From an uncultured Eubacteriales bacterium (lineage in GTDB: Bacteria > Bacillota > Clostridia > Oscillospirales > CAG-272): a DNA stretch of 18,667 nucleotides. Position 1 is the stretch's first letter. Every line of letters starts with the position of its first letter. Positions 1 to 7,196 of the stretch are shown in pieces. Location: NCBI GenBank assembly GCA_934446065.1, contig CAKSDP010000031.1, forward strand, positions 1-18,667, read 5' to 3'. The position numbers and the translations under genes were made by a program. The notes below the pieces were generated by a model. The model did not search any database, had not been told where the DNA came from, and worked only from the letters and a program-made list of their open reading frames with translations.

Positions 1-22
1 CGCCTCCCTTGTGTAAAGGGAG
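1..22 (-). repeat. B element, partial, at the window edge
   Basis: The stem CTCCCTT-GTGT-AAAGGGAG matches the first hairpin of the B elements at 4503, 7388 and 7543. Read on the minus strand, it follows the R element at 38-127 in the same R-then-B order seen at 4400-4552. The second B hairpin would lie outside the window. Confidence 0.6.
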
Positions 23-37
23 CCTTGACTACAATCC

Positions 38-127
38 TGCACTCACTTGATTCTATTTTAATAGGTTAAAAGTTTTTGGGGAAGGGTGCGGGAAACACCT
101 TTTGTCAAAAAGGGGTGTCCCGCTGAA
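38..127 (-). repeat. R element copy 1, inverted, just upstream of iorA
   Basis: On the minus strand this has a first hairpin (88-123, GCGGGACACC pairing with GGTGTTTCCCGC), the linker ACCCTTCCCCAAAAAC, a small second hairpin (CTATT/AATAG at 53-64) and a GTGCA end at 38-42. It is nearly identical to the copy at 7611-7703 but lies in the opposite orientation. It ends 27 bases before the iorA start, so it lies in the iorA leader or promoter region. No convincing promoter was seen between it and the gene. Confidence 0.75.
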
Positions 128-154
128 TATAACCCATAAAAGAAAGGGAAAAAC

Positions 155-1888
155 ATGAAGAAACTATTTTTCGGGAATGAGGCAGTCGCGCGCGGGCTGT
201 GGGAAGCGGGATGTTCTGTCGTCTCGTCGTACCCCGGCACACCGTCAACTGAAATAACCGAGTATTTCGCGAAGTACGACGACGTGTACGCCGAATGGGC
301 ACCGAATGAGAAGGTCGCGCTCGAGGTCGCGTTCGGCGCGTCGCTCAGAGGCGCGAGAGCCGCGTGCGCAATGAAGCACGTCGGATTGAACGTCGCGGCA
401 GACCCGCTGTTCACCCTCTCGTATACTGGAGTCGGAGGCGGCCTCGTCATCTGCGTCGCGGACGACCCCGCAATGCATTCGTCCCAGAACGAGCAGGACT
501 CGCGTCACTACGCCATCGGCGCAAAGGTTCCGATGCTCGAGCCGTCCGATTCGGCTGAAGCGCTCAAGTTCGCACGCGCCGCATTCGAGCTGTCCGAGGA
601 GTTCGACACCCCCGTCCTGCTCCGTATGTGTACCCGTATCGCCCATTCACGAAGCCTCGCCATCCCCGGCGAGAAGTCCGCGCGGGAGATGCCCGTGTAC
701 ACGCGTGACCCGCAGAAGTACGTCATGGTCCCCGCGAACGCAAAGCAGCGCCACCCGATCGTCGAGGAGCGCACGCGAAAGCTCCGCGAGTACGGCACCT
801 CCTGCGCCTTCAACAAAACATTCCCCGGGAAATCGCACGAGTGCGGGATCATCACCTCCGGCGCATCGTACCAGTACGTCCGCGAGGCGCTCGGCGAGAG
901 CTACCCGATACTCAAGCTCGGCCTTGTGAATCCCCTGCCGGACGTGCTGCTCTGCGCGTTCGCCGGAAGCGTCGGACGCGTCATCGTCGTCGAGGAGCTT
1001 GACGGCGTGATCGAGGATCACTGCCGTGCGCTCGGCATAAACTGCGAGGGCAAAAGCCTGTTCCCGCCGATCGGCGAGCTTTCGGGACAGACCGTCGCCA
1101 AAGCCTTCGGCGTCGCCCTTCCCGAGACCGTCGAGCTGCCCGACATCGCAGCTCCCGCGCGCCCGCCGCAGATGTGCGCCGGATGTCCGCACCGCGGCCT
1201 GTTCTATGTCCTGTCCAAAAACAAGATCCGCTGCCTCGGCGATATCGGATGTTATACGCTCGGCGCACAGCCGCCGCTCTCCGCGCTTGATTCCACCCTC
1301 TGCATGGGCGGATCCGTGTCCGGACTCCACGGATTCATCAAAGCCGATCCCGAGTCATCGGAGAACACCGTCTGCGTGATCGGCGACTCCACGTTCATGC
1401 ATTCGGGCATGACGGGGCTGTGCGATATCGCGTACAACGGCTCGAACGCAACCGTTATAATCCTTGACAACTCGATCACCGGTATGACGGGGCATCAGCA
1501 GAACCCCACCACCGGCAAGAACATAAAAGGCGATCCCGCGACAAAGATCGACCTTGAGGCGCTCTGCCACGCCCTCGGAATTACGCGCGTGCGTGTGGTT
1601 GATCCGTACAATCTCGCCGAGTGCGAAGCCGCAGTGAAAGAGGAGCTTTCCGCCGACTGCCCGTCCGTCATAATCTCGCGCCGTCCGTGCATACTTCTGA
1701 AGGACGTAAAGCGGGGCGAGCCGCTCGCGGTTGACGCCGACAAGTGCCGTTCGTGCAAGGCTTGCATGAAGCTCGGCTGCCCGGCGATAAGCATAAAAGG
1801 CAAGGTCTGCGCGATCGACCCGCTGCTCTGCACCGGCTGCGGCCTGTGCGAGTCGCTGTGTCGGTTTGACGCGATCTCAAAGCGCTGA
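155..1888 (+). CDS. iorA: indolepyruvate:ferredoxin oxidoreductase, alpha subunit
   Basis: This is the cytoplasmic large subunit that oxidatively decarboxylates aryl-pyruvates (indolepyruvate, phenylpyruvate) to aryl-acetyl-CoA and reduces ferredoxin. The 577-residue length is close to that usual for the family. Visible parts in order are an N-terminal pyrimidine-binding domain (SSYPGTPSTE near residue 24), the family motif CAGCPHRG at 341-348, the thiamine diphosphate/Mg site starting at GDS 410-412 and ending in the LDNS segment, and a C-terminal two-cluster ferredoxin domain. Cluster cysteines are C531/C534/C537/C542 (CX2CX2CX4CP) and C559/C562/C565/C569. The ATG at 155 is chosen because GAAAGGGA lies 5 bases upstream. 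It is followed 17 bases later by iorB with its own AAAGGAG site. The reaction may run in reverse (reductive carboxylation) to make aromatic amino acids; sequence alone does not decide direction. Confidence 0.97.
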   Translation: MKKLFFGNEAVARGLWEAGCSVVSSYPGTPSTEITEYFAKYDDVYAEWAPNEKVALEVAFGASLRGARAACAMKHVGLNVAADPLFTLSYTGVGGGLVICVADDPAMHSSQNEQDSRHYAIGAKVPMLEPSDSAEALKFARAAFELSEEFDTPVLLRMCTRIAHSRSLAIPGEKSAREMPVYTRDPQKYVMVPANAKQRHPIVEERTRKLREYGTSCAFNKTFPGKSHECGIITSGASYQYVREALGESYPILKLGLVNPLPDVLLCAFAGSVGRVIVVEELDGVIEDHCRALGINCEGKSLFPPIGELSGQTVAKAFGVALPETVELPDIAAPARPPQMCAGCPHRGLFYVLSKNKIRCLGDIGCYTLGAQPPLSALDSTLCMGGSVSGLHGFIKADPESSENTVCVIGDSTFMHSGMTGLCDIAYNGSNATVIILDNSITGMTGHQQNPTTGKNIKGDPATKIDLEALCHALGITRVRVVDPYNLAECEAAVKEELSADCPSVIISRRPCILLKDVKRGEPLAVDADKCRSCKACMKLGCPAISIKGKVCAIDPLLCTGCGLCESLCRFDAISKR

Positions 1889-1905
1889 CAAAAGGAGAGT
1901 TTCAG

Positions 1906-2478
1906 ATGAATTCTTATAATATAATGATAGTCGGAGTCGGCGGTCAGGGCAGCCTGCTCGCAAGCCGCCTGCTCGGAAATCTCTTTGTAGCCGAGGGATA
2001 CGACGTAAAGCTGTCCGAGGTGCACGGCATGAGCCAGCGCGGCGGAAGCGTCGTGACCTACGTCCGCGCGGGGGACGTTGTGTTCTCCCCGATAATCGAG
2101 CCGGGCGAGGCGGACTACATCCTCTCGTTCGAGAAGCTCGAGGCGCTGCGTTACGCAAAATATCTGCGGCGAGGCGGAGGCATCGTCACGGGTGAGCGTG
2201 AGATTGACCCGATGAGCGGGACGTGCGGAAACGCCGAATATCCCGCGGACATCATCGGCGAGCTGCGCCGCGCGGGGATCGAGGTGGACTCGATCGACGC
2301 AACCGCGATTGCGGAGGCAGCCGGCTCGGCGAAGGCTGAGAATGTCGCGCTGATCGGCAGGCTCTCGCTCCGTCTTGGCATTCCGGAGGAGCGGTGGCTC
2401 GAAGCCGTCAAAGCGAGCGTCCCCGCAAAGATGTACGACATAAACTGCGCAGCCTTCAAGGGCGGGCGCGGCGAATAA
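1906..2478 (+). CDS. iorB: indolepyruvate:ferredoxin oxidoreductase, beta subunit
   Basis: This is the small subunit of the IorAB enzyme, homologous to the gamma domain of pyruvate:ferredoxin oxidoreductase. At 190 residues it has normal length for a stand-alone IorB. It shows the glycine-rich GVGGQG motif at residues 10-15 and the hallmark HGMSQRGGSV at 40-49, both typical of this domain. The C-terminal part (VALIGRLSLRLGIP, then a short helical end) is also family-like. The start is supported by AAAGGAG 7-8 bases upstream of ATG 1906. It lies between iorA (17-base gap) and the CoA ligase (42-base gap), so one transcript is likely. No iron-sulfur motif is present, as expected because the clusters are in IorA. 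Confidence 0.96.
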   Translation: MNSYNIMIVGVGGQGSLLASRLLGNLFVAEGYDVKLSEVHGMSQRGGSVVTYVRAGDVVFSPIIEPGEADYILSFEKLEALRYAKYLRRGGGIVTGEREIDPMSGTCGNAEYPADIIGELRRAGIEVDSIDATAIAEAAGSAKAENVALIGRLSLRLGIPEERWLEAVKASVPAKMYDINCAAFKGGRGE

Positions 2479-2520
2479 TACCGGACAAGCGCAAGTCACG
2501 GAACGGAAAGGATGCATAAA

Positions 2521-3828
2521 ATGAGTGAGATCTACTGGCAAAAGGAAATCGAGACGGCGTCTCGCGACGAGATCCGCCACATACAGGACGAGCGTCTCGT
2601 AAAGGTAGTGCGGCACGTGTGGGACAACGTTCCTATGTACCGCGAGAGGATGCAGGCGGCGGGCGTTGAACCGGGCGACATCCGCTCGGCGGACGATATT
2701 GTAAAGCTGCCGTTCACGACGAAGCAGGATCTGCGCGACACATATCCCTACGGGATGTTCGCCGTGCCGATGGATGACGTGGTGCGTCTGCACGCATCGA
2801 GCGGCACGACAGGCAAGCAGATCGTCGTCGGCTACACGAAGAACGACCTTGACGTGTGGGACAACATCTGCGCGCGTCAGCTCTGCGCCGTCGGCGCGAC
2901 GAAGCACGACCGCATTCACGTATCATACGGATACGGGCTGTTCACGGGCGGCTTCGGGCTTCACGGAGGCGCGACAAAGCTCGGCGCCACGGCGATCCCC
3001 GTTTCCTCGGGCAACACGCAGCGCCAGATCACGATCCTCCGCGATTTCGGATCGACTGTGCTCTGCTGCACACCGTCCTACGCAATGTACATTGCCGAGG
3101 TGATGAGCGAGGAGGGCGTAACTCCGGACGATATTTCGCTGAAGGCGGGAATATTCGGCGCGGAGCCGTGGACTGAGGAGATGCGCCGCCAGCTTGAGGA
3201 GAAACTCGGGATCAAGGCATATGATATATATGGGCTGACGGAGATCATGGGACCGGGCGTGGCATACGAGTGCTCGGCGCAGCACGGTATGCACGTAAAC
3301 GAGGATCACTTCATAATCGAGATAATCGATCCGGATACGGGCGCACCCGTGCCGGACGGCGAGCAGGGCGAGATAGTCTTCACGTGCCTGACTAAGGAGG
3401 CGTTCCCGGTCATACGGTACCGGACGCGCGACATAGGTATCGTCACCCGCGACGAGTGCCCGTGCGGACGTACGTTTGCGCGTATGTCGAAGCCGATGGG
3501 ACGCACCGATGATATGCTGATAATCCGCGGCGTAAACGTATTTCCGTCGCAGATCGAGACGGTGCTGCTCCGCCTCGGATACTCGCCGAACTACCAGATC
3601 GAGGTTGACCGCGTGAACAATCTTGACACGTTCTGCGTAAAGGTAGAGATGAATCAGGATCACTTCTCGGATACGGTCACGGAAATTTCGGCGATGGAGC
3701 GGACGCTCGCGGGCGAGATACGTACGATCCTCGGCGTTGCGCCCGACGTAAAGCTTGTGATGCCGCGCTCGATCGAGCGCTCGCAGGGCAAGGCGGTACG
3801 CGTGATCGATCGCCGCAAGCTTCACTGA
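2521..3828 (+). CDS. paaK: phenylacetate-CoA ligase family (aryl-acetate:CoA ligase, AMP-forming)
   Basis: This is an adenylate-forming enzyme that interconverts an aryl-acetate, CoA and ATP with aryl-acetyl-CoA, AMP and pyrophosphate, so it handles the IorAB product. Motifs (residues from M at 2521): phosphate loop SSGTTGK 93-99, YGLTE 237-241, RTRD further on, a CPCG cysteine pair typical of PaaK, and the hinge region GRTDDMLIIRGVN with D330/D331. Its 435 residues are normal for PaaK. An ATG at 2512 is also in frame, but AGGA at 2509-2512 would overlap it; the same AGGA sits 8 bases before ATG 2521, so 2521 is preferred. In this operon the substrate may be indoleacetate, phenylacetate or hydroxyphenylacetate. 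Which one is not visible from sequence. Confidence 0.93.
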   Translation: MSEIYWQKEIETASRDEIRHIQDERLVKVVRHVWDNVPMYRERMQAAGVEPGDIRSADDIVKLPFTTKQDLRDTYPYGMFAVPMDDVVRLHASSGTTGKQIVVGYTKNDLDVWDNICARQLCAVGATKHDRIHVSYGYGLFTGGFGLHGGATKLGATAIPVSSGNTQRQITILRDFGSTVLCCTPSYAMYIAEVMSEEGVTPDDISLKAGIFGAEPWTEEMRRQLEEKLGIKAYDIYGLTEIMGPGVAYECSAQHGMHVNEDHFIIEIIDPDTGAPVPDGEQGEIVFTCLTKEAFPVIRYRTRDIGIVTRDECPCGRTFARMSKPMGRTDDMLIIRGVNVFPSQIETVLLRLGYSPNYQIEVDRVNNLDTFCVKVEMNQDHFSDTVTEISAMERTLAGEIRTILGVAPDVKLVMPRSIERSQGKAVRVIDRRKLH

Positions 3829-3864
3829 TACGGAACAGGACAGAGAGAAAGGGAGGATTTTCGC

Positions 3865-4296
3865 ATGGCAATAAGGCAATTATCTGTATTTCTTGAGAAC
3901 CGCCACGGTACGCTCATTGAGGTGACGGATCTTCTGGCAAAGTCGGGGATCGACCTGCGGACGATGTCGCTTGCCGACACGCAGGACTTCGGTATTCTGC
4001 GCTTGATCGTAAACGATCCGGAGGCGGCGCGCGATATTCTGACGAAGGCGGGCTTCATCGCAAGCGTGAACATGGTGCTTGCGGTAGAGATATCCGACAG
4101 TCCCGGTGCGCTCTCCGAGGTGATCCGCACGCTGTCGGCAGCCGACATCAACATTGAATACTTGTACGCATTCCTGACGGTGCACAAGGACAACGCGTAC
4201 GTTGTGCTCCGCGTACCGGACAATGACGCGGCGGCGGCCGTTCTTGAAAAGTCCGGCGTTCGCAGCATTTCCGAAGACGACATCATGCAGCTTTGA
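3865..4296 (+). CDS. tandem ACT-domain regulatory protein
   Basis: This 143-residue protein consists almost wholly of two ACT domains: residues about 3-67 (IRQLSVFLENRHGTLIEVTDLL) and 70-138 (MVLAVEISDSPGALSEVIRTL). Each starts with the beta strand and [N/D]xxGxLxEV turn that usually binds an amino acid. No catalytic domain is attached. The GGGAGG site at 3851-3856 lies 8 bases before the ATG. It is the last gene of the iorAB-paaK operon, 36 bases after paaK. Families of this type are found beside ior/paaK genes in anaerobes. By inference it senses an aromatic or branched-chain amino acid and modulates the pathway, but the partner is not visible. Downstream come repeats and a terminator. Confidence 0.88.
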   Translation: MAIRQLSVFLENRHGTLIEVTDLLAKSGIDLRTMSLADTQDFGILRLIVNDPEAARDILTKAGFIASVNMVLAVEISDSPGALSEVIRTLSAADINIEYLYAFLTVHKDNAYVVLRVPDNDAAAAVLEKSGVRSISEDDIMQL

Positions 4297-4334
4297 TCAT
4301 ATACGAATAGGCTTTTGCGAGAGGGGATTTTTTA

Positions 4335-4386
4335 GGCAGGGGGACCTTTTTGAAAAAAGGCTCCCCCTGCACCCCTCCAAAAACAC
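4335..4386 (+). repeat. R element, truncated or degenerate copy
   Basis: A first hairpin at 4336-4370 (GCAGGGGGA-CCTTTTT pairing with AAAAAAGG-CTCCCCCTGC, one bulge) is followed by ACCCCTCCAAAAAC, close to the R linker ACCCTTCCCCAAAAAC. The stem sequence differs from all other copies while pairing is kept. The second hairpin and GTGCA end are missing. It lies 38 bases after the ACT gene stop and may help terminate that operon. Confidence 0.55.
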
Positions 4387-4399
4387 AGTTGATAGATTT

Positions 4400-4488
4400 T
4401 CTGCGGGGAACCCCTTTTTGACAAAAGCGGTTTCCCGCACCCTTCCCCAAAAACTTTTGAACTATAAAAATAGATTCAGTAAGTGCAG
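4400..4488 (+). repeat. R element copy 2
   Basis: First hairpin 4403-4438 (GCGGGGAACC with GGTTTCCCGC, inner T/A tracts), linker ACCCTTCCCCAAAAAC, second hairpin 4459-4477 (GAA-CTAT/ATAG-A-TTC), then AGTAAGTGCAG. It is followed after 14 bases by a B element. The short ORFs that read through it look accidental. Confidence 0.8.
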
Positions 4489-4502
4489 CGCCTTCAGCCA
4501 AG

Positions 4503-4552
4503 GCTCCCTTGTGCAAAGGGAGCTGTCAGCCGCACGGCTGACTGAGGGATTG
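4503..4552 (+). repeat. B element, double hairpin
   Basis: Two adjacent stem-loops are present, GCTCCCTT-GTGC-AAAGGGAGC and GTCAGCCG-CA-CGGCTGAC, followed by TGAGGGATTG. Nearly identical copies lie at 7388-7438 and 7543-7593. In the 7388 copy the outer G-C pair is exchanged for C-G, so pairing is retained. Confidence 0.85.
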
Positions 4553-4575
4553 ATGGACATAGGTTTTATGGTTTT

Positions 4576-4663
4576 TCTGCGGGGAACCCCTTTTTGACAA
4601 AAGCGGTTCCCCACGCCCTTCCCCAAAAACTTTTGAACTATAGAATAGATATAGTAGGTGCAG
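4576..4663 (+). repeat. R element copy 3
   Basis: First hairpin 4579-4615 with the perfect core GGGGAACC/GGTTCCCC, linker CCCTTCCCCAAAAAC, second hairpin CTAT-AGA-ATAG at 4638-4648, and the end GTAGGTGCAG. No B tail follows; the next feature is a terminator. Compared with copy 2, a T-to-C change in the right arm turns a G-U pair into G-C. Confidence 0.8.
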
Positions 4664-4678
4664 AGTCTTAAGTTATAG

Positions 4679-4720
4679 AAAAGCAGCACAACCGCTGTCG
4701 GCTGTACTGCTTTTTGTTTT
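4679..4720. terminator. bidirectional intrinsic terminator between convergent genes
   Basis: The arms AAAAGCAG-C-ACA-A-CCG and CGG-C-TGT-A-CTGCTTTT pair around a CTGT loop with two mismatches, followed by TTTTTGTTTT on the plus strand and TTTTCTATAA on the minus strand. It serves the plus operon ending at 4296 and the minus gene whose stop is at 4729. Confidence 0.8.
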
Positions 4721-4728
4721 CCGCTTTC

Positions 4729-5160
4729 TTAGAGATATCTGTGCATTGAGTCGGCAATGCCCGCCTCAAGTCTTATTATATCGTCGGTGACGGCGCGCGC
4801 CTCGCTGTCCGCCGCCTTATACTGATTCAGGTATCTGTACAGCGACTTCACGCCCATATTGCAGCCGTCGGTCATCAGATCGGCGATCGTCTTATCGGAA
4901 TCGTTCATCGCGAGCTTCACGTTCGTCTTTATCCATGACATTCCCTTTGCGACGGCGGGCGGCTCCTTGCCGTCAACGCCGTTCTGCGACAGCATGATCT
5001 CCGTTCGCGACATAAGCCGCTCGTGCGAGCGCTTTCCCTCGGCGAGCGTCTCTCGCAGCTCATCATTTTTAACATAGTCGAGCACCTCGCCGATCGACTC
5101 CGCGCCCATTTTCAGCCCGGCGTCGCACTCTCTCAAAAGCTTTACCGTATCGTTTTCCAC
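4729..5160 (-). CDS. small helical protein of unknown function (possibly ferritin-like, DUF2383-type)
   Basis: This 143-residue cytoplasmic protein has no signal peptide or membrane helix. It appears all-alpha, with four long charged segments: residues about 3-30, 33-58, 75-95 and 103-140. The segments KLLRECDAGLKMG, GMSWIKTNVKLAM and DGCNMGVKSLYRYLNQYKAAD look conserved; I recall similar hypothetical proteins in Clostridia. A ferritin-like or DUF2383-like four-helix bundle is plausible, but there is no clear ExxH metal pair, so no function is assigned. The start is GTG (5158-5160), with AGAAAGG 12 bases upstream, a weak site. A small ORF with a better site overlaps this start and may couple translation. 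It is convergent with the ior operon and divergent from the gene at 5403. Confidence 0.8.
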   Translation of the reverse strand: MENDTVKLLRECDAGLKMGAESIGEVLDYVKNDELRETLAEGKRSHERLMSRTEIMLSQNGVDGKEPPAVAKGMSWIKTNVKLAMNDSDKTIADLMTDGCNMGVKSLYRYLNQYKAADSEARAVTDDIIRLEAGIADSMHRYL

Positions 5161-5204
5161 TTTAATTTCACACCTTTCTGTAATTTTGCTTCGCGCGTGC
5201 TCAT
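5142..5204 (-). CDS. possible 20-codon leader ORF overlapping the next start
   Basis: On the minus strand an AGGAG site (5210-5214) lies 5 bases before an ATG (5202-5204). It opens a frame encoding MSTREAKLQKGVKLKWKTIR and stops at 5142. It overlaps the GTG start of the 143-residue gene by 19 bases in another frame. Its ribosome site is better than that of the longer gene, so translational coupling is possible. The product is short and basic and resembles nothing I know. It could be chance. Confidence 0.3.
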   Translation of the reverse strand: MSTREAKLQKGVKLKWKTIR

Positions 5205-5312
5205 ATTTTCTCCTGTAAGAGATTTTTTATTCGCGCGTGTGCGACCGATTCTGCATTCGCTCGGCACTGTGCATATACTTCGCATAGTTTTTGTGAATTT
5301 TCAAGTATGGTA

Positions 5313-5341
5313 TGGAAATTTTCTTCGATATGTGGTAAAAT
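5313..5341 (+). promoter_or_regulatory. candidate extended -10 promoter for the 5403 gene
   Basis: TAAAAT at 5336-5341 is preceded by TG plus one base (extended -10). A weak -35 (TGGAAA, 5313-5318) lies 17 bases upstream. It lies in the AT-rich gap between divergent genes, 61 bases before the ATG at 5403. The match is partial and other starts are possible. Confidence 0.35.
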
Positions 5342-5402
5342 GTAAAATGATACGCATGAGTTCCCGAACAATTAAGTATACAAAATTTACACGGAGGTAC
5401 AT

Positions 5403-6086
5403 ATGCGCCGCTTTTTAATATTTGCAGAAGTATTTATCATGCTCTGTGCCGCTGCGGCTCTCCCTGTTCTTGCCGAAGATCCCGATCCGGCAGATGCTCC
5501 CGACACCGTGGCGACTGAGCCTGTGGTGACGACCGTACAGACCGAGCCGCCGGTGACAACAACTGAACCGCCGGTGACGACGACCGAAGCTCCTGTGACG
5601 ACAAAGGCTCCCGACACGACACCGCCGCCGGCAACGACGCCGAAAGCGACCACGCAGGCACCCGATCCCGAACCCGTGCCGGAGCCGGAACCCGTACCGG
5701 AGCCGGAACCCGTACCGGAGCCGGATCCGATAGTGACTGAGGCGCCGGTGATCGAGCCGCCCGTCACGCAGGCACCCGACGACGGAAACAACAACAATAA
5801 TAACAATAACGGAAACTGGAACAACGGGAGCACTCCCGCCAAGACCACCAAAACTCCGTCGAAGACCACGGCGAAGGTGACCATGGGAAGCGGGACGACC
5901 GCCACATCGGCGACGACAACAGACAGCGTGACCACGGCAGAATCGTTCCGCAAGCCGGGCGGATTTGTAAGCCCGCTTCACCTGATCTCGTTTATACTCG
6001 GGATCCCGGTTATTCTGTCCGTATTCCTTGCAATATTTGCGATAGCGCGCAGGATCGTGAAGAAGAACTGCGGCAAGGGCAAATAA
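5403..6086 (+). CDS. secreted Thr/Pro/Asn-rich membrane-anchored protein
   Basis: Residues 1-24 form a signal peptide (RR at the start, hydrophobic core, VLA before E25). The rest is low-complexity: Thr-Pro-Val stretches of the TTTEPPVTT type (about 33-85), a PEPVPE repeat (about 90-108), an eight-Asn run near 131-138, and a second Thr/Ser/Lys-rich stretch. A C-terminal membrane helix at about 194-215 (LHLISFILGIPVILSVFL onward) is followed by a basic tail, RRIVKKNCGKGK. The expected form is a stalk outside the cell with a single-pass anchor and a short cytoplasmic end. There is no globular or enzymatic domain. The start is strongly supported by CGGAGGT 5392-5398. The next gene follows in the same direction after 79 bases. 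Low-complexity composition prevents a family assignment; a wall-spanning spacer or possible glycosylation scaffold is inference. Confidence 0.85.
   Translation: MRRFLIFAEVFIMLCAAAALPVLAEDPDPADAPDTVATEPVVTTVQTEPPVTTTEPPVTTTEAPVTTKAPDTTPPPATTPKATTQAPDPEPVPEPEPVPEPEPVPEPDPIVTEAPVIEPPVTQAPDDGNNNNNNNNGNWNNGSTPAKTTKTPSKTTAKVTMGSGTTATSATTTDSVTTAESFRKPGGFVSPLHLISFILGIPVILSVFLAIFAIARRIVKKNCGKGK
5670..5723 (+). repeat. three tandem 18-bp units in a coding region
   Basis: Three back-to-back copies of GAACCCGTRCCGGAGCCG encode the PVPEPE repeat inside the Thr/Pro-rich protein. Only one base differs among the units (G or A at position 9). Near identity suggests recent expansion; copy number may vary between strains. 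Confidence 0.9.
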
Positions 6087-6165
6087 TTCACACCGACGCT
6101 TGATAGATAAAGCTTGTTTCAGTAATGAAAGAGACTATTCCGAAAGAAAGGATTTGGTAGCACAG

Positions 6166-7179
6166 ATGAACAACGATGACAAGGACATAAACCGTACCGA
6201 CTCGCCTGAGACCGAGGACGATGTGCTTATAAATGAGCTGTTCAACGCGAAGAAGGACGCGGTTTCGATGGCGCCCCGCGCGGACGTCGAGCGTCCCGAG
6301 CGCCCGAGAAACGGTGCGCGCAAGCAGCAGGCTGCGGCACAGGGCAAGCCTGCGCGCAGCGACGCGAGATACACGATGACTCCGGCAGAGATCGACACGC
6401 TTGCTGCTGCGGCAGAGGATGCGGTTGCGGACGGACGCTACGGCGCGGCGCTTGATTCTGTATTTTTCACTGCGGGGGACGCGCGTGCGGCTCTCCGCGA
6501 CAAGATCAACATACGGATACCGATCGGGAGCAGCGACACCGATCTGCCGATCATATCCGCGGCTGCGCTTATTGAGTCGTATCTTGAGTTTGAGAACATA
6601 AACGGCGGCGACATAATCGAGAAGCTGCGGCTGATAATTGAATCGTCGGAGGACGAACACGGTATTCACCCGACTGCGGCGCAGGTATCGCTCCGCGTAT
6701 TCGAGTGCGTACTGATACTGTGCGTTCAGGCGGAGCAGTGCGGCAAGCACGCTGAGATCAAGGCGGCGCTGTACGACAGTGATGAGAGCTTCCTTTGCAA
6801 ATACCTTGCCGCGAACATTGATGAGATACTGCGGGCGCACCGCAACGAGGTACGGAATTTTGCAGGCTCTGTACGGCTTCAGAGCCGCGTGGTAAGCGAG
6901 ATTCTCGACGCGTACATCTCGTCGGGCAAGTACGCGATGCCGCTTCCGATGCGGATATTCGCCGAGTCGAAGCCGGTAATGATCACCTCGATCGTTTGCG
7001 GTGTACTTGCGCTGATATCGTGCATTATATACGTTATCACCTACGGCAGTCTCATGTCGTTCATAGCGACTGACAATTTCATCATGCTGATGATCGTGAT
7101 TCTTGAGGTGCTGTTCTGCGCGGGAATGTGCGGTGTGGCGTGGCTTGTTTACGCTGCCGGCGAGGGGCTGAACAAGTAG
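6166..7179 (+). CDS. unrecognised protein with two C-terminal membrane helices
   Basis: This 337-residue protein has an acidic, then basic, disordered N-terminus (about 1-70, Asp/Glu-rich and then Arg/Ala/Gln-rich), a helical middle (about 70-255) and two membrane helices near residues 270-292 (MITSIVCGVLALISCIIYVI) and 304-328 (FIMLMIVILEVLFCAGMCGVAW). No signal peptide is seen, so most of the protein is probably cytoplasmic and held at the membrane by the C-terminal hairpin. ATG 6166 is preferred over the longer TTG-initiated frame from 6100: AAAGGA lies 13 bases upstream, and the longer version would need a TTG without a site. Even this spacing is longer than ideal. It follows the Thr/Pro-rich gene by 79 bases and may share its transcript. 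No family is recognised. Confidence 0.8.
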   Translation: MNNDDKDINRTDSPETEDDVLINELFNAKKDAVSMAPRADVERPERPRNGARKQQAAAQGKPARSDARYTMTPAEIDTLAAAAEDAVADGRYGAALDSVFFTAGDARAALRDKINIRIPIGSSDTDLPIISAAALIESYLEFENINGGDIIEKLRLIIESSEDEHGIHPTAAQVSLRVFECVLILCVQAEQCGKHAEIKAALYDSDESFLCKYLAANIDEILRAHRNEVRNFAGSVRLQSRVVSEILDAYISSGKYAMPLPMRIFAESKPVMITSIVCGVLALISCIIYVITYGSLMSFIATDNFIMLMIVILEVLFCAGMCGVAWLVYAAGEGLNK

Positions 7180-7196
7180 CCGAAAGGGGGACGCGT

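Noticed and set aside
1495..2919. A 474-codon minus-strand frame across iorA, iorB and paaK
   Set aside because: It is antisense to three clearly conserved genes, is rich in Arg/Ala/His as shadow frames in GC-rich DNA are, and has no ribosome site.
4202..4597. A 131-codon plus-strand frame over the ACT gene end and the repeats
   Set aside because: It reads through R and B palindromes. Similar phrases (FLTKAVSRTLPQKLLNY, SLVQREL) arise wherever these repeats occur and do not form a protein.
38..4663. A composite transposon carrying the ior operon
   Set aside because: The bracketing repeats are inverted, but no transposase, terminal direct duplication or composition change was seen, and the same repeats occur elsewhere in the window without cargo.
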